DNA of 64,000 bases from Neofusicoccum parvum. Lineage: Eukaryota > Ascomycota > Dothideomycetes > Botryosphaeriales > Botryosphaeriaceae. Both the position numbers and the translations under genes were made by a program. The notes beneath the pieces were generated by a model. That model was not told where the DNA came from. It saw only the letters and a list, made by a program, of their open reading frames with translations, and ran no database searches. The stretch is taken from assembly GCA_020912385.1 (NCBI GenBank), contig CP087206.1, forward strand, positions 1,550,001 through 1,614,000, read 5' to 3'. Every line of letters starts with the position of its first letter. Within the stretch, counting starts at the first letter, position 1. Shown here in pieces: positions 54,901 to 64,000 of the stretch.

Positions 54901-56741
54901 ATCGAAGACGAGACCGCAGACGACGACGGTCCCCGTCGCAGGTTAAGATGAGATGAAGAGGTCTTCGACGTTCCGGAGCGTCCATCTGCACCTGCCCTTA
55001 TCCCCGCATAACCCCGCATCCTTTTGCAGCTTTCATGCTCCAGGTACCCGCTACCACGGACATTACACAATTTGTCTCCCGCAAGGCCACCAACGATTCC
55101 CCCTCCTCGCAGTATGCAGGGTCGTTCAAGGGACGGAGGCAGGCCAGCAGGCAGGGTCAAGGATAAGTCGAAACGCGCTCTGGACGGGAGGAGAAAAAAG
55201 AATTGGCAAACTCCAACCTCCCTCTTCGCTCGCGACTTGACCCAGCAGTTTGGTGCGAGGTTGAGCGTGTTGGCACCTTTACCGCCAGTTCATCAGTAAG
55301 CCTCAGCAACCAAAGTTCTCGCCCGCCTTTCGCCGCTGCGGCTCGGATGTTTCAGGAATTTTTGGGGCACCGCACGGAGCAGAAAGCGTATAAGTAATCT
55401 TTGCCCTCGCTGCCGCTGGCGCCGCCGGGAGAGGGCGAGACCAATGGTGTGATTCGTGATTCGACGGTGAGGTGCTTCAACCTTTTTTTTTTCTCGGGAG
55501 GGAAGCTTCGGCACAGCCTTTCATTTGCTCGCCTCGCAATTGACTACCGTCTTCCGCCTTTTCGGTTCCGCGGGGTGGCTGGCTGTCGGCCTAGGGCTGG
55601 CTAGGGCTGGGGACGTGAGCTTGCTTCCGGTGTTGCTGGACGTGATGGGGAAAGTCGCTGCGGGGAAGGGAGATAGCAACGACGTCAGCCAACAACAAAG
55701 TCATGGCCAGCAGTGCCGAAAGCTAAACCACGTGCTTGTCGATCGGAGCTGGGGCGCGAGGAAGGGTCTTCCTTGATCATGTGGGTGGGCAGGAAAGAAG
55801 AGACAGGCACGACGTTGGCTGTTGACTCAGGTAGGTCAGGCAGCCCAATGAGGTGAGGGATCGTGTGCCCTATGGCACGACGTCGAGAGATTCGTGCTGT
55901 CGGCCGTTTTTCCTTTTTCTGTTGTGATGTTGGCTTTCGTGTCGGACCGGGCTTGCTTTTTGGAGGTGTGAATGCAGGATGGGCGCTGCAGCTAAAATGC
56001 GTCCGACGAAGCGCCTTAATGGCGCCGTGGGAACGGATAGGGCGGGTAGACGAGGGCAGGCTGTGAGCGGACATCTGGACACGAGATATCGAGAGATGGG
56101 TGTGCGAATATGCCCGAGAAGACGCCTAAACATGCCCCGTGGAGAGATGTGTGGAGAGACTGCATGCATACACGAGGCCTTTTACGAAGGAAGAGGATTT
56201 CCTTTCTTCATTTCCTATGCTCCAAGTATGCAATGTGGGGTGGAGAAAAAGATGTGTCCTATGGAATAGAGTCTGAGTTCCACTGGATGGAGAAAGCAGA
56301 CAGAATAGCAGGGACGTGTTGCTCTCGCATCAACTATAGGCGTTCAACGCACGGAGTGTAGGTGTTGAACGTATATGCTCGTGATGCTATACCGGTACTT
56401 ACCGTGGTGGGCATCGCTTGCTTCCCTTCTTCTGCCGGCATCAAAGCGGACCGATTGGGATCATCGACACCGCAAATCGAATCGAGCTCCATGCATCGAA
56501 GCTAAGCAAAGAAAGAAGGGAGGGGTATCGCGCCGGGCCATCTGGGAATCTCGCCGTTCGGACGCCAATGCACCCCACGAAAGCCAATCTGGTCTTGTCT
56601 CGTTCTCCCTCGACCGCCAGCTTCCGGGCAAAGCGCAGACTCGTGTACCATCCCACAGGCTCAGCCGAGCCCATCCGTAACTTTGTGTTCTCAAACGCCG
56701 TTGCACGCATAATGAATCGACAGTCGAAAAAAGCATAGTCA

Positions 56742-57243
56742 TCAAACTATGCGGCCGGTGATTAGCAGAGACGCTCTCGCACAACGTTGCGCTGCCAAGA
56801 CCGGGAGGATGGCGGATGCGGCCACTCACCATTCAGGTAGTCAGCCGCCATGAGCAACTCCAAGCACAGCTCAGCTGGAATGTCCATGTCCGGCACGTCT
56901 TTGGTGTCCTTGTGCTTCTCGTTGTAGTACAGGTACTCGCACACCTTCTCCAGCACGACGCCGTTGATGTTCTCGAAGACACAGCGGTTGCTCTTGGCTT
57001 CGGCGAAGTTGTCTGCAAGGGATGCCGTCAGCATCATCTGGCGCGGCAGAGGGAGTGCGTCGCTCGAGCGGTAACGGCAAGTGAGATGCACGGGTGAGCT
57101 GCAGACGGCGGGGCCTTACTGGTTGGATCCAACATGCGCTTGACGGCGCCGGAGATGTTCGCCGCGGAACGCAGGACCTTGAACTCGAAGCCGTCGCGCG
57201 AGACGAGCGTCACGTAATCTGTCATTGCAGCGGACGACGCCAT
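56742..57243 (-). CDS. elongin C (BTB/POZ-fold, SKP1 superfamily)
   Basis: Exons 57120-57243, 56830-57012 and 56742-56746 (minus strand) encode 103 aa. Human elongin C is 112 aa and yeast Elc1 is 99. The start MASSAAMTDYVTLVSRDGFEFKVLR and the end VLEKVCEYLYYNEKH to LELLMAADYLN match elongin C throughout. The last exon contributes only GTTTGA (one Val completed across the junction, then the stop), after an 83-nt intron with donor GTGAGT and a GCTAATC branch site. Elongin C is the adaptor that links BC-box proteins to cullins, and in yeast it joins Ela1 in degrading stalled RNA polymerase II. It may start at MTDYV (codon 7) instead. It is divergent from the reductase gene 242 bp away. Confidence 0.92.
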
Positions 57244-57485
57244 GGTAGATGGGCTGGGAGTTGGTGGGTGCTGATGCGTTGGCGGGAGAGGCTGCGCGGG
57301 AGGTCGTTGAACGAGAGAAAAAAGCGCGGCCAAGGGCTCGCAGGAAAAGTGTGGAGCTCGGCCACGCGAGAGCACGCGACTTCGTGTCGACGAGCTTGCT
57401 GCATCGCTCTCCAACGTCACGTCCTCCACCCCACCCCAGCTATGGAATGCCCGCCAACGTGACCTTGAATTATCAATTAGTCCAC
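57244..57485. promoter_or_regulatory. short bidirectional promoter, elongin C / reductase
   Basis: Only 242 bp separate the two start codons (203 bp if the reductase starts at 57447), so the genes probably share control elements. Confidence 0.55.
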
Positions 57486-59155
57486 ATGGGCTTCTCCATG
57501 CTGCATCGCACAGCGCTCAGCAGAGCCATCCCATCCAGGCCCGCACTGCGCCATGCAGCAGCAACACCAGCACCCCGCGCTACAGCAACAACACCGCCCC
57601 GCCAGCACACCTACCATACCAACGCCCTCCTAACCGGCCACCACGCCCTCGTCACCGGCGGCTCCCGCGGCATCGGCAAAGCCATCGCCACGCGCTTCGC
57701 CTCGCTCAACGCCAGCACCACCATCGTCGGCCGCAACGCCGAAACCCTCCGCCTCGCCGTCCAGGAAATCGCCGCCGCCGCCCCCTCAACCTCCTCAGCA
57801 TCGCCACCGCCAACCCACGGCTTCGTCACCGGCGACATCTCCACCAAGGGCTTCTGGGAAATGCTCACCCGCTCCCTCCTCCTCCGCACCACCCTTGCCC
57901 CCTCCCCCGCTCCGTCCCCCCCAGCAACCCATCACCACCACCACCACCATCTCGGCAGCCTGGAAGGCGGCTGGGAAGAAGACGCGGAAGCCCCCAGCAG
58001 CGACTCCGAAGCATCGTCGGGACCGGACGCAGGCTCGGACGGCTGGCACCGCGCCGCCCTCGACCCGGCGCCCACCACCGTCCTGGTCAACGCGGCCGGC
58101 GTGACGCACAACGCGCTGCTGGTGCGGCAGTCGGCGGCGCGCGCCGAGGACGTGGTGCAGACGAACCTGATGGGGACGGTGTGGGGCTGCAAGGTGCTGG
58201 GCAAGCTGCTGCTCGGGGCCGCGAGGAGGAGACGGGCGGCCGCCGGTGCCGGTGGCGGCGTTTCGATCGTCAACGTGAGCTCGTTGCTCGCGGTGCAGGG
58301 AGGCGTGGGGTCGGCGGCGTATGCGGCGAGCAAGGCGGGCGTGTTGGGTATGTGTGCCCCGCCCTGCCCCTCCCCCCCTTTCCTCCTTCTCTCCCTCTCC
58401 CGCAACAGGCGAGAGAAGTTGTGCAGCAATGCCCTGTCAGCCCACGATGCGGGTGGGTACCGAAAGTGTACGTGTGCTAAGATTTGAGATGCAGGTCTCA
58501 CGCGTGCACTCGCGGGCGAAATGGGTCCGCTGGGAGTGAGGGTGAACGCCATAGTGCCAGGCTACGTCGAAACGGACATGACGGCTGGTAAGTCCAAGGG
58601 GAGAGGGAAGGGGGGAGAGACCGGAAACCCCGGCAATCCATTCCCTATACACCTTCATCAAACTCATGCTCCTCGTTCATCATATCTCAACATTCCTCGT
58701 TATTACTCTAGACTTGTTTCCCCTCAGGTCTAACCAAACTGGACGCTTGCCACTCACCCAGTTGGTCGGCCGTCCACTCATCCTCCACCTCTCCAAAAAT
58801 GCAGAAGCAGCAAGGCAACCGCGATAAGAGGCCCAATGGGATGTTTGTGGGGAGAAAAGAGACGATCGTTGGCTAATTTACATTTTCCCGCTTCTCTCAA
58901 AACAGCCATGCAGCCGGAAGCCCGCGAGAAAGCCTTGGAGCGTATTCCACTGAAGCGTTTTGGCACCGTCGAAGAAATTGCCGATGCTGCCGTCTTTCTC
59001 GCCACCAACCAGTACGCGAATAACTGTGTAATCAACCTCGACGGAGGTATGAGTGCGGTGAGTATCGTGGTCGTCTTTTCTTTCCGGTCTCGTTAAAAAA
59101 CGCCTCAAGCAAGATTGGTATAAGTACAGTTGCTGACGCGCGAATCCAGATCTAA
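57486..59155 (+). CDS. short-chain dehydrogenase/reductase, 3-oxoacyl-ACP reductase-like (FabG/Oar1)
   Basis: Exons 57486-58347, 58495-58587, 58906-59057 and 59150-59155 give 370 aa. SDR features are the NAD(P) motif TGGSRGIG, NAAGVTHN, the active-site SS and YAASK (Tyr, Lys), and PGYVETDMT. The family-typical end INLDGGMSA is extended by a 6-nt final exon encoding Ile and the stop. The N-terminus (MLHRTALSRAIPSRPALRHAA) resembles a mitochondrial presequence, in line with Oar1 of mitochondrial fatty acid synthesis. Length exceeds the usual 250-280 aa because of this leader and an insert of about 40 aa with seven His and acidic Ser/Glu stretches between the second and third strands. The start may be 57447, 57486 or 57498. 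One intron (318 nt) is long for this genome. Confidence 0.86.
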
Positions 59156-59348
59156 TCGTCAAGTCGAGACTGAGTGAAAAGCAAATGAAGCCTCGGCTGA
59201 GTGTTGTATCTCTCCGTCCGCCTCATAAGTAGCGGAGGATTGTCCTACAATTTGGCTGACTGCGTTTGGGCTTCAGCAAAGGTGACGACGTTGCTGCGGG
59301 CAATTCACACTGCAATGACGTCACGAAGAGGGGCGGGACATGCCTACC
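59156..59348. other. convergent 3' intergenic region
   Basis: Only 193 bp separate the stop codons of the reductase and UBA2, so their 3' UTRs may overlap. Confidence 0.6.
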
Positions 59349-61488
59349 TCAGTCGTCAATCGTGATCGGGGCGTTATCGTCTATCACGATAATCTCCTCC
59401 TGGTCGCTGGGCTTTGGAAGAGAAGCCTCCTCTGCGACTTTGCCACGTTTGCGTAATTGCTCGTCCTCTTCGAGGCCAGCTGCCTCGGCAGTACGCTTGC
59501 GTAGGCCGTCGACGCCATTCATGTTGGGAACAACGACGTCATGTCCGTTAGTCTCAGTTGGGTGCTCGTGGGTGGTCTTGGGCTTGTGCGGGATCTCGAG
59601 CTTTTCAGGGAGATGGATAGGCTTGGCGTCCTCCGGAAGCGTCCTGAAACATTGTTAGTCGCTAGTGGTAGCACAGAGGGTCTGAACATACTTCTCTGTG
59701 ATGGAGAGGATGAGATTCACACGAGGATTCTCATCCTCCTCATCGATGACAGTGACGAAGCTGTCAGCCTTCAAACCAATGTCACTAAACTTCTTCGGCA
59801 GGTTGTCATCCAGCTCGGGATCGTAGATCACGCCAGCTTCGCTGTTGACGCTGAACTCTTCGCCGTATCCGAGCTCCAAACGCAGGAAGTCTTCCACAAG
59901 ATCCTTTAGCGTGGCGCGCGAGGTGTCGACGAGAAGTCGAGTTTGTGCAACGCTGCACACCGGGCACTCGGGCTTGGGCGGGTGTAATTGTTCAGCCGTA
60001 AGCACACGGTCGGTCGATCGGGTAAGGAACACCATTCTGGCCTTGTCGTAGTCATCACGCATGACCTTGAAGGCCTGCAACACACAGAGTCCCGCTGTCA
60101 TCGCATTCGTGGTTGCTATTGCAGGAATGATGTTACCGGCCATTTCTGAAACGCCACGTCAGTAGGATTCTCGAATACGAGAAATAATGATAGCTCACGC
60201 TTGATGTCAAATTTGGACCTGGTCTCGATGCCGAAGATGTAGGAGCGGAGGTTGGCTGCCGAAGCGACGAAGTCGAGGGTGTCGACATCATCCTTGTCGA
60301 AGCTCAGGACAGGAGGCGCATTTCCCGTGTCTGCATTTGCCTTCAGCTCCTCCAGACGATTGCTCAAGCGGCGCACACTGTCGGTGAACACGGCAAAGTT
60401 CTCCGCCACCGTCCAAACAGCCTGGTCGCGCTGTGCAATGTCAGGGCCTACGCCGAGCGCTTCTTGAGAAATCTTGTCCCATTCCAGAGGCTCCGGAGCG
60501 CGCCTGTGTGCCCACATCTCTTTCATCGAAAGCAGACGCTCGATGTCTTCGCTGAACACCTTTTCGAAAACCTTGCGCGGAAACTCCTCGGAGCCCATGG
60601 AGTCGCGAATCGCCTTCAGGGCTTGCGCCTCCTTGCGCAGATTCTGTATCTCCTCCTTGTTCTCTGAATCCTCGGTGTGGTCCAGTTCCGGCGCTTCGTC
60701 CTCGCTGATGCCGAAGACTTCGGTGAACAGGTAGCTCTTGGCCCAGACGATGCAGTGTATGGGCTGGCTTGGCGTGCTGCGGATCGTGCAAACGGGGAAG
60801 CTCTTCGGCGTCTCTTTGACGTTGCAGTCGTAGCACTCGGTTTTGCCCTAGTTCCAATCAGCATCAGGCTCGGATGATGTGCGCTAGCGTTGTACCTTCT
60901 TGATGACCTGGACCTGACCGTTGAACCCGGTGGTGCCACTCTCGACCAGAGGGACGTCAGCGGCAAGGCACATTTTGTTGACATGGCGGCGGGCGTCGAG
61001 ATTGTCGAGAGCGTTGAAGACGAGGCGGAAGCTCTTGAACCAGTCGACATTGAACTCGGGGTCTTTGATGTTGGCGTGGTGCGCCTCGATGTTGACGTGG
61101 GGGTTAAACTTTCCGGCAGACTCTTTCGCAACCTGCGAGAACAAGACGAGGTGTCAGCGCGTGCAAAGTGGGCGCAGAGGGACAGCCTGAGGCCAACGTA
61201 CCAGGGCCTTGGACTTTTTGATGTGCTCGTGCCTGAAGAGGAACTGGCGGTTGAGATTGGAAAGGTCGATGGTGTCCAGGTCTACGATGTGAATGTTGCC
61301 GAATCCGGTGAGCACGAGGTTCTTGAGCAGCTCGCAGCCGATGCCGCCAGCGCCGACCATGAGAACGCGCGACTGTGAGGGCGGGTCAGCGAAGCCAGAC
61401 GGCACGGTTGGGCGGAGGACGGAACCTCTTTGATGTGGGCATGGAGCGAGGCGCCGAGGGACTGCTTTGCGAACCTGTCGCGAGCCAT
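59349..61488 (-). CDS. UBA2: SUMO-activating enzyme E1 subunit Uba2
   Basis: Six exons (61426-61488, 61202-61372, 60896-61132, 60199-60847, 59692-60145, 59349-59643; minus strand) encode 622 aa, the normal Uba2 length. Motifs in order are [22 protein letters not shown] (ATP-binding Gly loop), [16 protein letters not shown] (adenylation), the zinc ligands ECYDC and later ECPVC, and [21 protein letters not shown] with the catalytic Cys. [13 protein letters not shown] follows, then a C-terminal ubiquitin-like domain. The tail has a basic nuclear-localisation-like LRKRGK and an acidic-flanked IIVIDD stretch resembling a SUMO-interacting motif. With Aos1 it adenylates SUMO and passes it to Ubc9. 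The first intron donor is GTTCCG, unlike the usual GTNNGT, but the join is fixed by conservation. Confidence 0.96.
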
Positions 61489-62736
61489 TGTGGAGACGCG
61501 AGGAGTGGCGCGAGAGGGAGCGAGGAAAGAGGGCGTGCAGGCGTAGGGGATCAGAGGGCGAGGGCTACAGAAGAAGCCATGCGGTTGGAGGGTGAGCGAA
61601 CGCGCGCAGTGAATGCCGGGCGAGGTGATCGAGCTTCCCGCGGCGCTAGCGCGGACGTGCAGCTCGAGGAATTATGTCAGAGATCCAGAGCCGCAAACCC
61701 GTCAAACACGCCAACCAGGCGGCCCAAGCTCAGGAACACCGCGAGCCGTCCTTGGCCGCCGTCCCAGTTTGCCGATGTGCTTGACTCAAGCCTGATAACG
61801 CCCGCGCCCGCCCGTCATGCACGCGATCTCCGATTTGCACTCTCCCCTGCAGCCGCTCCTCGCCGTTCGCGCAACGTCCGCGCTCAATCCGCCTGTCCGC
61901 CTGTTGGGATCGGGGCCAGGGCGGTGGTGAGAGGCCGCTGGCCGCTGGCCGTCTCAGCTCCGTTCAGCTGCGTCTGACTCCGGCCTGTCTCGCTTTGTGC
62001 CTCTGCTTCACTTTACGTCACGGACGTCCGTATCCGACCGCCCTCGGCACCGCGGATAGCGCCCACAGTGACCTGCAACAGGGTCGGAGGTCAAGAGCCC
62101 GAGACCGAAGCGTCACCGGCGTGGAAATACTTTTGAGCGGAGCAATTTGTATATTCACGTGGGATTATGCCTATGAATAATCCACCCGCAGCCCCAGCCT
62201 TTTTTTCAGCCATGAAGAGAAGAGAGGACTTGGCCCCCAAAGAGACAACAAAGCGCCACTATGCAAAGTGATCGAATCCGAAGGAATGGAAAGAAGAGGG
62301 CTGCAACAGCCCACGAGTACCGCCGTTGTTCTCCCAAACCCCGTCCGCCCTTCGTGTTGCCGCCGTATTTTTTGAATGTTCGTACCGAGCCTCCCGTGAA
62401 TTCTCACATGACCTTTTGGAATGTCCCAGCCAATCCGAAAGAAAGGCTGGTTGTCGAGTTCTATTTTCGTCATCGAAAAAGAGCATTCAGAAAGCAATCA
62501 TGCAACCAACCCCATATGCCCGCATCGAACGCCGATTACTTTTGTTAGAAGAAATTCAGAACGCAGCCAGGGAATGCAAAGGGGAAAACTGTGCCAGCGA
62601 GAAAGAAGCAAAAACTAGAAGAAAGCCTTCAAGCAAGCAAGCGCTATGAGTCGCTTGGGAATAATGGTGTACAGGTGCTAAAACGACCAAGTTGTCGAGA
62701 ATTGTACGCGACTTAGCAGGCGCGAGAGGGAGAATA
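61489..62736. promoter_or_regulatory. upstream region of UBA2 and 3' flank of the LARP1-like gene
   Basis: About 1.25 kb. GC-rich near UBA2, with a short 7-bp array at 61933, and AT-richer from 62.1 kb, probably 3' UTR. No gene seen. Confidence 0.5.
61933..61951. repeat. 7-bp tandem repeat, unit GGCCGCT (2.7 copies)
   Basis: Two perfect copies plus five bases. Same unit as the array at 9167-9194. Confidence 0.8.
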
Positions 62737-64000
62737 TTACTGCTCAAGGGAGGCTTGGAGTTCGCTATCAACGAAAGAACTAATCGTCAAGCGGTTTCCC
62801 TCATTTAGAGAGCCATCTCGCCATGCCGTCTTCAGTTGCGTGAATGCCGGACGGTCATGGTCGGGGCCCTCAGTCATGACGAGATCGACGTAATGTCGAG
62901 CAACTCGCTGCCGGATGTCGCTCTGACTTGACAGCGCCTCGCCGTAATACTTGAGCAGGCACTTCATGCCCATATCGGAAGAACGCTGAGCAAAATCCTC
63001 AAACGCAAGTCGCCGGAATTCGTCGTACATGCCGGTGTTGAAGTTTCGAATTAGAAAATGTGACCAGAATTGATAAAGGACGACCAGGTCGTAAGGGCAG
63101 TTGCCGACCGGCACAGCGTCGCGTTGTTTTAGCGCCGACTTGTACAGCTCGGTGTAGAGAACGACGTTGGCATCGGCAGGAAGAGATTCAGACTGGACCG
63201 GGCTTTCCTGATCCTTGACCCAGAAAAGCCGCATAGCAGAATTACTAGATTGTGAAGAGGGACTTTTTGATCTCGTGAGGACGTCTGATCGGCGACCCTC
63301 ATTCCTGATCGTGCCGTTAGCACGAAACAGCTCCCTTGGCGCTTGCACGGTAGAGCTTACGCTTCTACAGGGCCGTGACCATTGGTCTGCGGTCCAGTCT
63401 GCTTGGCGTCGACTTTGTGCAGCTCGTCCGCAATGGATCTGCTGTCGATCGAGCCATCGGAGAAGGTACGGGATGCCTCGGAGTGGAAAGCCGGCTTTTC
63501 GGCTGCTTGCTCGCGCTTCCGAACAATGACGGTCAAGCCCTTGCTCTGCGCATCCGAGAAGGAGTCTGCCTCAGGGTTGATACCATTCGGAGACGGATTG
63601 GGAGCGAATGCGGGAACAGCACCGACATTCATGGACGAGAACTGAGACGCACCACCCTCGGGATAGTGACCGCCGTTGGGCAGGTCAGAGCCAGCTGGGC
63701 CTCCATTGACGGGAGAGACGCCCTGTGCAATGCCATTGAGGGGCTGGAATGCACCGCCATGGCTGGGGCTGGTGGGCATGTCCACCGGGGATCCAGGGTA
63801 CTGCATTATGTACCGAGGGTCAAACGGCGACGGCGGTGCCACGGACGGTTGGTGAAGTTCATCGGGACCATCGTTCTGTGCAGACGGATCTCTCTCACTC
63901 GTCGTCAAGACCCACTGCTCCCAACCCTCGCGGCGACGCAGCCTATCCTTGCCATCGGAGCCGGACTTGTAGTCGATGATACTCGACTGAGTGCAGACGT
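62737..64000 (-). CDS. La-related protein LARP1-like, C-terminal part (runs off the window)
   Basis: Exons 63361 to beyond 64000 and 62737-63304 (minus strand) are joined across a 56-nt intron with a GCTAAC branch. The visible 402 residues or so begin just after the La motif (KDRLRRREGWEQWVL is the typical trailing segment). A Pro/Gly/Asn-rich linker follows, with GLTVIVRKRE. The C-terminus is a DM15 region: MRLFWVKDQESP, DLVVLYQFWSHFLIRNFNTGMYDEFRRLAFEDF, and GMKCLLKYYGEAL. In animals LARP1 uses DM15 to bind the 5' cap and TOP motif of ribosomal-protein mRNAs. The La domain itself should lie to the right of the window. Confidence 0.9.

Larger units (their letters stand above)
49970..56741. 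other. 6.8-kb stretch without a recognised gene
   Basis: The longest gap in the window. 50.4-52.5 kb and 54.4-54.8 kb are strongly GC-rich, with overlapping frames up to 240 aa on both strands that look like composition artefacts. Two 7-bp arrays (51612, 51940) and CAG runs near 54.77 kb occur. No protein family, repeat-element protein or RNA gene was recognised. A long non-coding RNA or a fast-evolving gene cannot be excluded. Confidence 0.45.

Noticed and set aside
54425..54946. Plus-strand 173-aa frame with Ser and Arg runs
   Set aside because: Runs come from CAG-type repeats and GC-rich sequence; overlapping frames on the other strand are equally open.
1..64000. A biosynthetic gene cluster or mobile element
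   Set aside because: The oxidoreductase, reductase and amidohydrolase are far apart among housekeeping genes, no PKS/NRPS/terpene core enzyme is present, and no transposase, reverse transcriptase or terminal repeats were recognised.

Overview
This is nuclear DNA of a filamentous ascomycete (Pezizomycotina; a Dothideomycete-like genome is my guess from gene content and is not proven). Short introns (about 46-120 nt, GTNNGT donors, CTNAC branch sites, YAG acceptors) interrupt nearly every gene. The genes are fungal housekeeping genes without operons, GC is high, and intergenic DNA carries short tandem repeats. I recognise 20 protein-coding loci plus one decayed zinc-finger locus. Exon borders were derived by hand from splice signals, reading-frame phase and conserved motifs. 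No tRNA, rRNA, CRISPR array or intact transposon was recognised.

Layout. 0-9 kb: GMC oxidoreductase (+), DUF3824-type Arg/Ser-rich protein (-), SAM-carrier-like mitochondrial carrier (+), ethanolamine kinase (-). 9.6-20 kb: Gef1-type ClC channel/transporter (+), secreted SGNH/GDSL esterase (-), mitochondrial two-HMG-box protein (-), UBTD/DC-UbP-like ubiquitin-domain protein (-). 20-36 kb: PH-domain low-complexity protein (-), SulP-STAS-cNMP transporter of the Vsb1/YGR125w type (-), GINS subunit Psf1 (-), HMG-box transcription factor (-). 39-50 kb: Sgm1/TMF golgin (+), gankyrin/Nas6 ankyrin protein (-), amidohydrolase (+), AT-hook/C2H2 zinc-finger exons (+) followed by degenerate GATA-type fingers, and a small Ser-rich protein (-). 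56-64 kb: elongin C (-), FabG/Oar1-like reductase (+), SUMO E1 subunit Uba2 (-), and the C-terminal part of a LARP1-like La/DM15 protein (-, running off the right edge). Apparent gene-free stretches lie at 22.6-27.0, 36.0-39.6, 46.8-49.6 and 50.0-56.7 kb.

The genes do not form a pathway or a biosynthetic cluster. Themes are membrane transport (ClC, SulP, mitochondrial carrier), ubiquitin/SUMO/proteasome functions (UBTD, elongin C, Uba2, gankyrin), replication and chromatin (Psf1, HMG proteins) and lipid/Golgi functions (ethanolamine kinase, golgin, Oar1-like reductase). The most unusual points are: (1) a locus at 45.4-46.8 kb where the amidohydrolase stop codon is embedded in a consensus splice donor that would join it in frame to AT-hook/C2H2 exons, followed in the same frame by GATA-type fingers interrupted by three stops, each one C-to-T change from a Gln codon; (2) at least ten intergenic tandem arrays of unrelated sequence that all have a 7-bp period; (3) minimal coding exons of 3, 5, 6 and 14 nt; (4) three stop-free introns whose length is a multiple of three.
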